Shown: piece after piece, positions 34,746 through 35,980 of the stretch
How the letters are laid out: every line of letters starts with the position of its first letter
Numbering within the stretch: position 1 is the first letter of the stretch
Assembly: GCA_009692245.1 (NCBI GenBank)
Contig: SHZN01000004.1
Span: forward strand, 1-35,980
Reading direction: 5' to 3'
Length of the DNA stretch: 35,980 nucleotides
Origin: Gammaproteobacteria bacterium
GTDB lineage: Bacteria > Pseudomonadota > Gammaproteobacteria > Steroidobacterales > Steroidobacteraceae
Made by a program: the position numbers and the translations under genes
Notes under the pieces: generated by a model
Databases searched by the model: none
Seen by the model: the letters and a program-made list of their open reading frames with translations, nothing else
What the model was told of the DNA's origin: nothing

Positions 34746-35704
34746 TTGCGCGCGGCCCGGGCAAGCACGGCGTCGATCAGGCTGCCTGCGATGTCGTGGC
34801 CGTACTGCGCCTCGAGTTCACGAATGCCGGTCGGACTGGTGACATTGATTTCGGTCACGAAGCCGCCGATCACGTCGAGTCCCACGAACAGCATGCCGCG
34901 TTCGCGCATCACGGGACCGATCCGCGAGCAAAGCCAGCGGTCGCGATCGGAGAGTGCCCGGCCGATGCCCTTCGCACCGGCCGCCAGGTTTCCGCGATGA
35001 TCGGTTGCACCCGGCATCCGCGCAAGCACATGCGCCACGGGCTCGCCGTCTACCAGCAGGATGCGCGCGTCCCCGGTTTCGGCGATTTCCGGCAGGTACC
35101 GCTGGACCATGGCATAGCGCTGGCCATAGTCCGTCATGGACTCGAACACGACCCTTGCGTTCTTGTCGCCCTCCGCCAGCACAAAGATCGAGCGTCCGCC
35201 CATACCATGCAGCGGCTTGCAGACGATGCGGCCATGCTCGGCGAGGAAGGCCTGCATGCCGTCCATGTCGCGCGTGATCAGGGTCGCTGCACAGCAGTCG
35301 GGAAACCAGGCCGTATAGGCCTTCTCGTTCATGTCGCGCAGGCCCTGCGGGCGGTTCACGACCAGCACACCCTCAACCTCCGCGCGTTCCAGCAGATAGG
35401 TCGTGTAGACGTATTCCAGGTCGAATGGCGGGTCCTTGCGCATCAGCACGGCTTCGATTTCGGCGAGCGGCCGTACCACGGGCTCCCCCGCGCGGTACCA
35501 GCCCTTGCCGTCCCCGACGATCTCCAGCGGCCGCAGCCGGGCGATGGCGCGTCCGTCGCGTACCCAGAGATCGGATTGTCCGAAATACCACGTCGCGCAG
35601 CCGCGCCTGGCGGCCGCAGTGAGCATCGCGATCGTCGAATCCTTGGCTGGCTTGATGGTTTCCAGAGGATCCATCAGCACTGCAAGGCTGGGGCGGTCTC
35701 GCAT
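34742..35704 (-). CDS. gshB: Glutathione synthetase
   Basis: Joins gamma-glutamylcysteine and glycine with ATP, the second step of glutathione synthesis. 320 aa. It begins SLAVLMDPLETIKPAKDSTI (family-typical), then VLMRKDPPFDLEYVYTTYLL, VNRPQGLRDMNEKAY, ATP-grasp IVCKPLHGMGGRSIFVL, and the C-terminal metal-binding VTEINVTSPTGIRELE. Start ATG 35704. It is the first gene of the gshB-tonB-yqgE-ruvX-pyrB-pyrK run, all overlapping or nearly touching, so one long transcript from upstream of 35704 is likely. Confidence 0.97.
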   Translation of the reverse strand: MRDRPSLAVLMDPLETIKPAKDSTIAMLTAAARRGCATWYFGQSDLWVRDGRAIARLRPLEIVGDGKGWYRAGEPVVRPLAEIEAVLMRKDPPFDLEYVYTTYLLERAEVEGVLVVNRPQGLRDMNEKAYTAWFPDCCAATLITRDMDGMQAFLAEHGRIVCKPLHGMGGRSIFVLAEGDKNARVVFESMTDYGQRYAMVQRYLPEIAETGDARILLVDGEPVAHVLARMPGATDHRGNLAAGAKGIGRALSDRDRWLCSRIGPVMRERGMLFVGLDVIGGFVTEINVTSPTGIRELEAQYGHDIAGSLIDAVLARAARK

Positions 35705-35902
35705 CAGGACGGCTCCGGCCGATTGACGGGAATGTGACGCGGATACTGCAGGTTAGGGGGGCTTGTCATAGTACACCTGTCATTGGTCCCGACTGCCCGG
35801 CCGGACCGGGATCCGCCGTGGCAGGGGGTAGACCTGGCCTGACCTGAAATTCCTGGTCCAGTTTCTGATCATGTAAATTCATCATGAACAGGAGACTGGG
35901 AC
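35705..35902. other. Intergenic region: gshB leader and left flank of an insertion sequence
   Basis: No gene is seen in these 198 bp. The left part should hold the gshB promoter, but I find no convincing -35/-10 pair. The right part, just before the transposase start, must include the left end of the insertion sequence, but its terminal inverted repeat cannot be fixed without the other end. Confidence 0.4.
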
Positions 35903-35980
35903 ATGGCGCAGAGAAAATACTCCTCCGAGGAGATCATCCACAAGCTGCGCGAGGCGGATGTGCTGCTCGGCCAGGGCAAG
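35903..35980 (+). mobile_element. IS3-family transposase OrfA, N-terminal fragment (cut by window edge)
   Basis: ATG 35903 begins MAQRKYSSEEIIHKLREADV and stays open for all 26 codons to the window end (LLGQGK). This is the characteristic N-terminus of the helix-turn-helix OrfA of IS3-family elements, in which the downstream orfB is made by frameshifting. An AGGAG ribosome-binding site lies 9 nt upstream. Whether the copy is complete cannot be told from this window. The neighbour on this side of gshB in Pseudomonas is pilG; here an IS is found. Confidence 0.78.

Overview
This window is GC-rich (mid-60s % by eye), densely packed bacterial chromosome. Gene content and order point to a gammaproteobacterium. 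Several blocks follow the gene order I remember from Pseudomonas: rpsU-tsaD-folB-folK-cca, and yggT/yggU/DUF4426-yggS-pilT-pyrB-ruvX-yqgE-tonB-gshB. The class II ribonucleotide reductase is split into NrdJa and NrdJb, again as in Pseudomonas. Some features differ from Pseudomonas (cyanophycin genes, a PyrK-like protein, missing proC/plsY/pilU), so a deeper lineage such as Steroidobacterales or Nevskiales is plausible. That placement is inference.

Layout. 1-4020 (minus): a cyanophycin locus (cphB, cphA and a second CphA-like Mur ligase) in which all three genes carry inactivating lesions. It sits 4 nt behind yqeY in the rpsU-yqeY unit. 4025-11723: housekeeping genes for translation (rpsU, yqeY), the tRNA t6A modification (tsaD), folate synthesis (folB, folK, a pteridine-reductase-like SDR), a MidA methyltransferase, undecaprenyl-PP recycling (uppP), CCA addition (cca) and a lipoprotein aminopeptidase. 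11886-14227: an NDUFA9-like protein and a DegQ/DegP protease. 14228-17692: an AT-richer regulatory region with a good sigma70 promoter and an NrdR-like box, then nrdJa-nrdJb and a terminator. 17715-24215 (plus): two envelope proteins (a lipoprotein and an L,D-transpeptidase), the nucleotidase ppnN, two possible small genes, htpG, msrB, an FKBP isomerase and an alpha/beta hydrolase. 24277-26063 (minus): an HU-like protein, DUF4426, yggU and yggT. 26178-28789 (plus): a two-gene molybdenum hydroxylase (IorAB type) inserted where proC is expected. 28805-30660: yggS and a PilT/PilU-family ATPase, divergent. 30908-35704 (minus): pyrK-like, pyrB, ruvX, yqgE, tonB-like and gshB, most overlapping by 4 nt. 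35903-end: the start of an IS3-type transposase.

Two things stand out. First, cyanophycin metabolism is being lost by at least four independent lesions using all three stop codons plus a frameshift, while the rest of the window looks intact. Second, at least four large intergenic palindromes (11760, 22478, 30683, 30790) share a design: nested GC-rich arms around a core with two GAGCGA boxes 13-17 nt apart. They look like one dispersed repeat family that I cannot name. One of them covers the msrB ribosome-binding site.

All assignments come from reading the sequence and recalling family motifs. No database search was possible.
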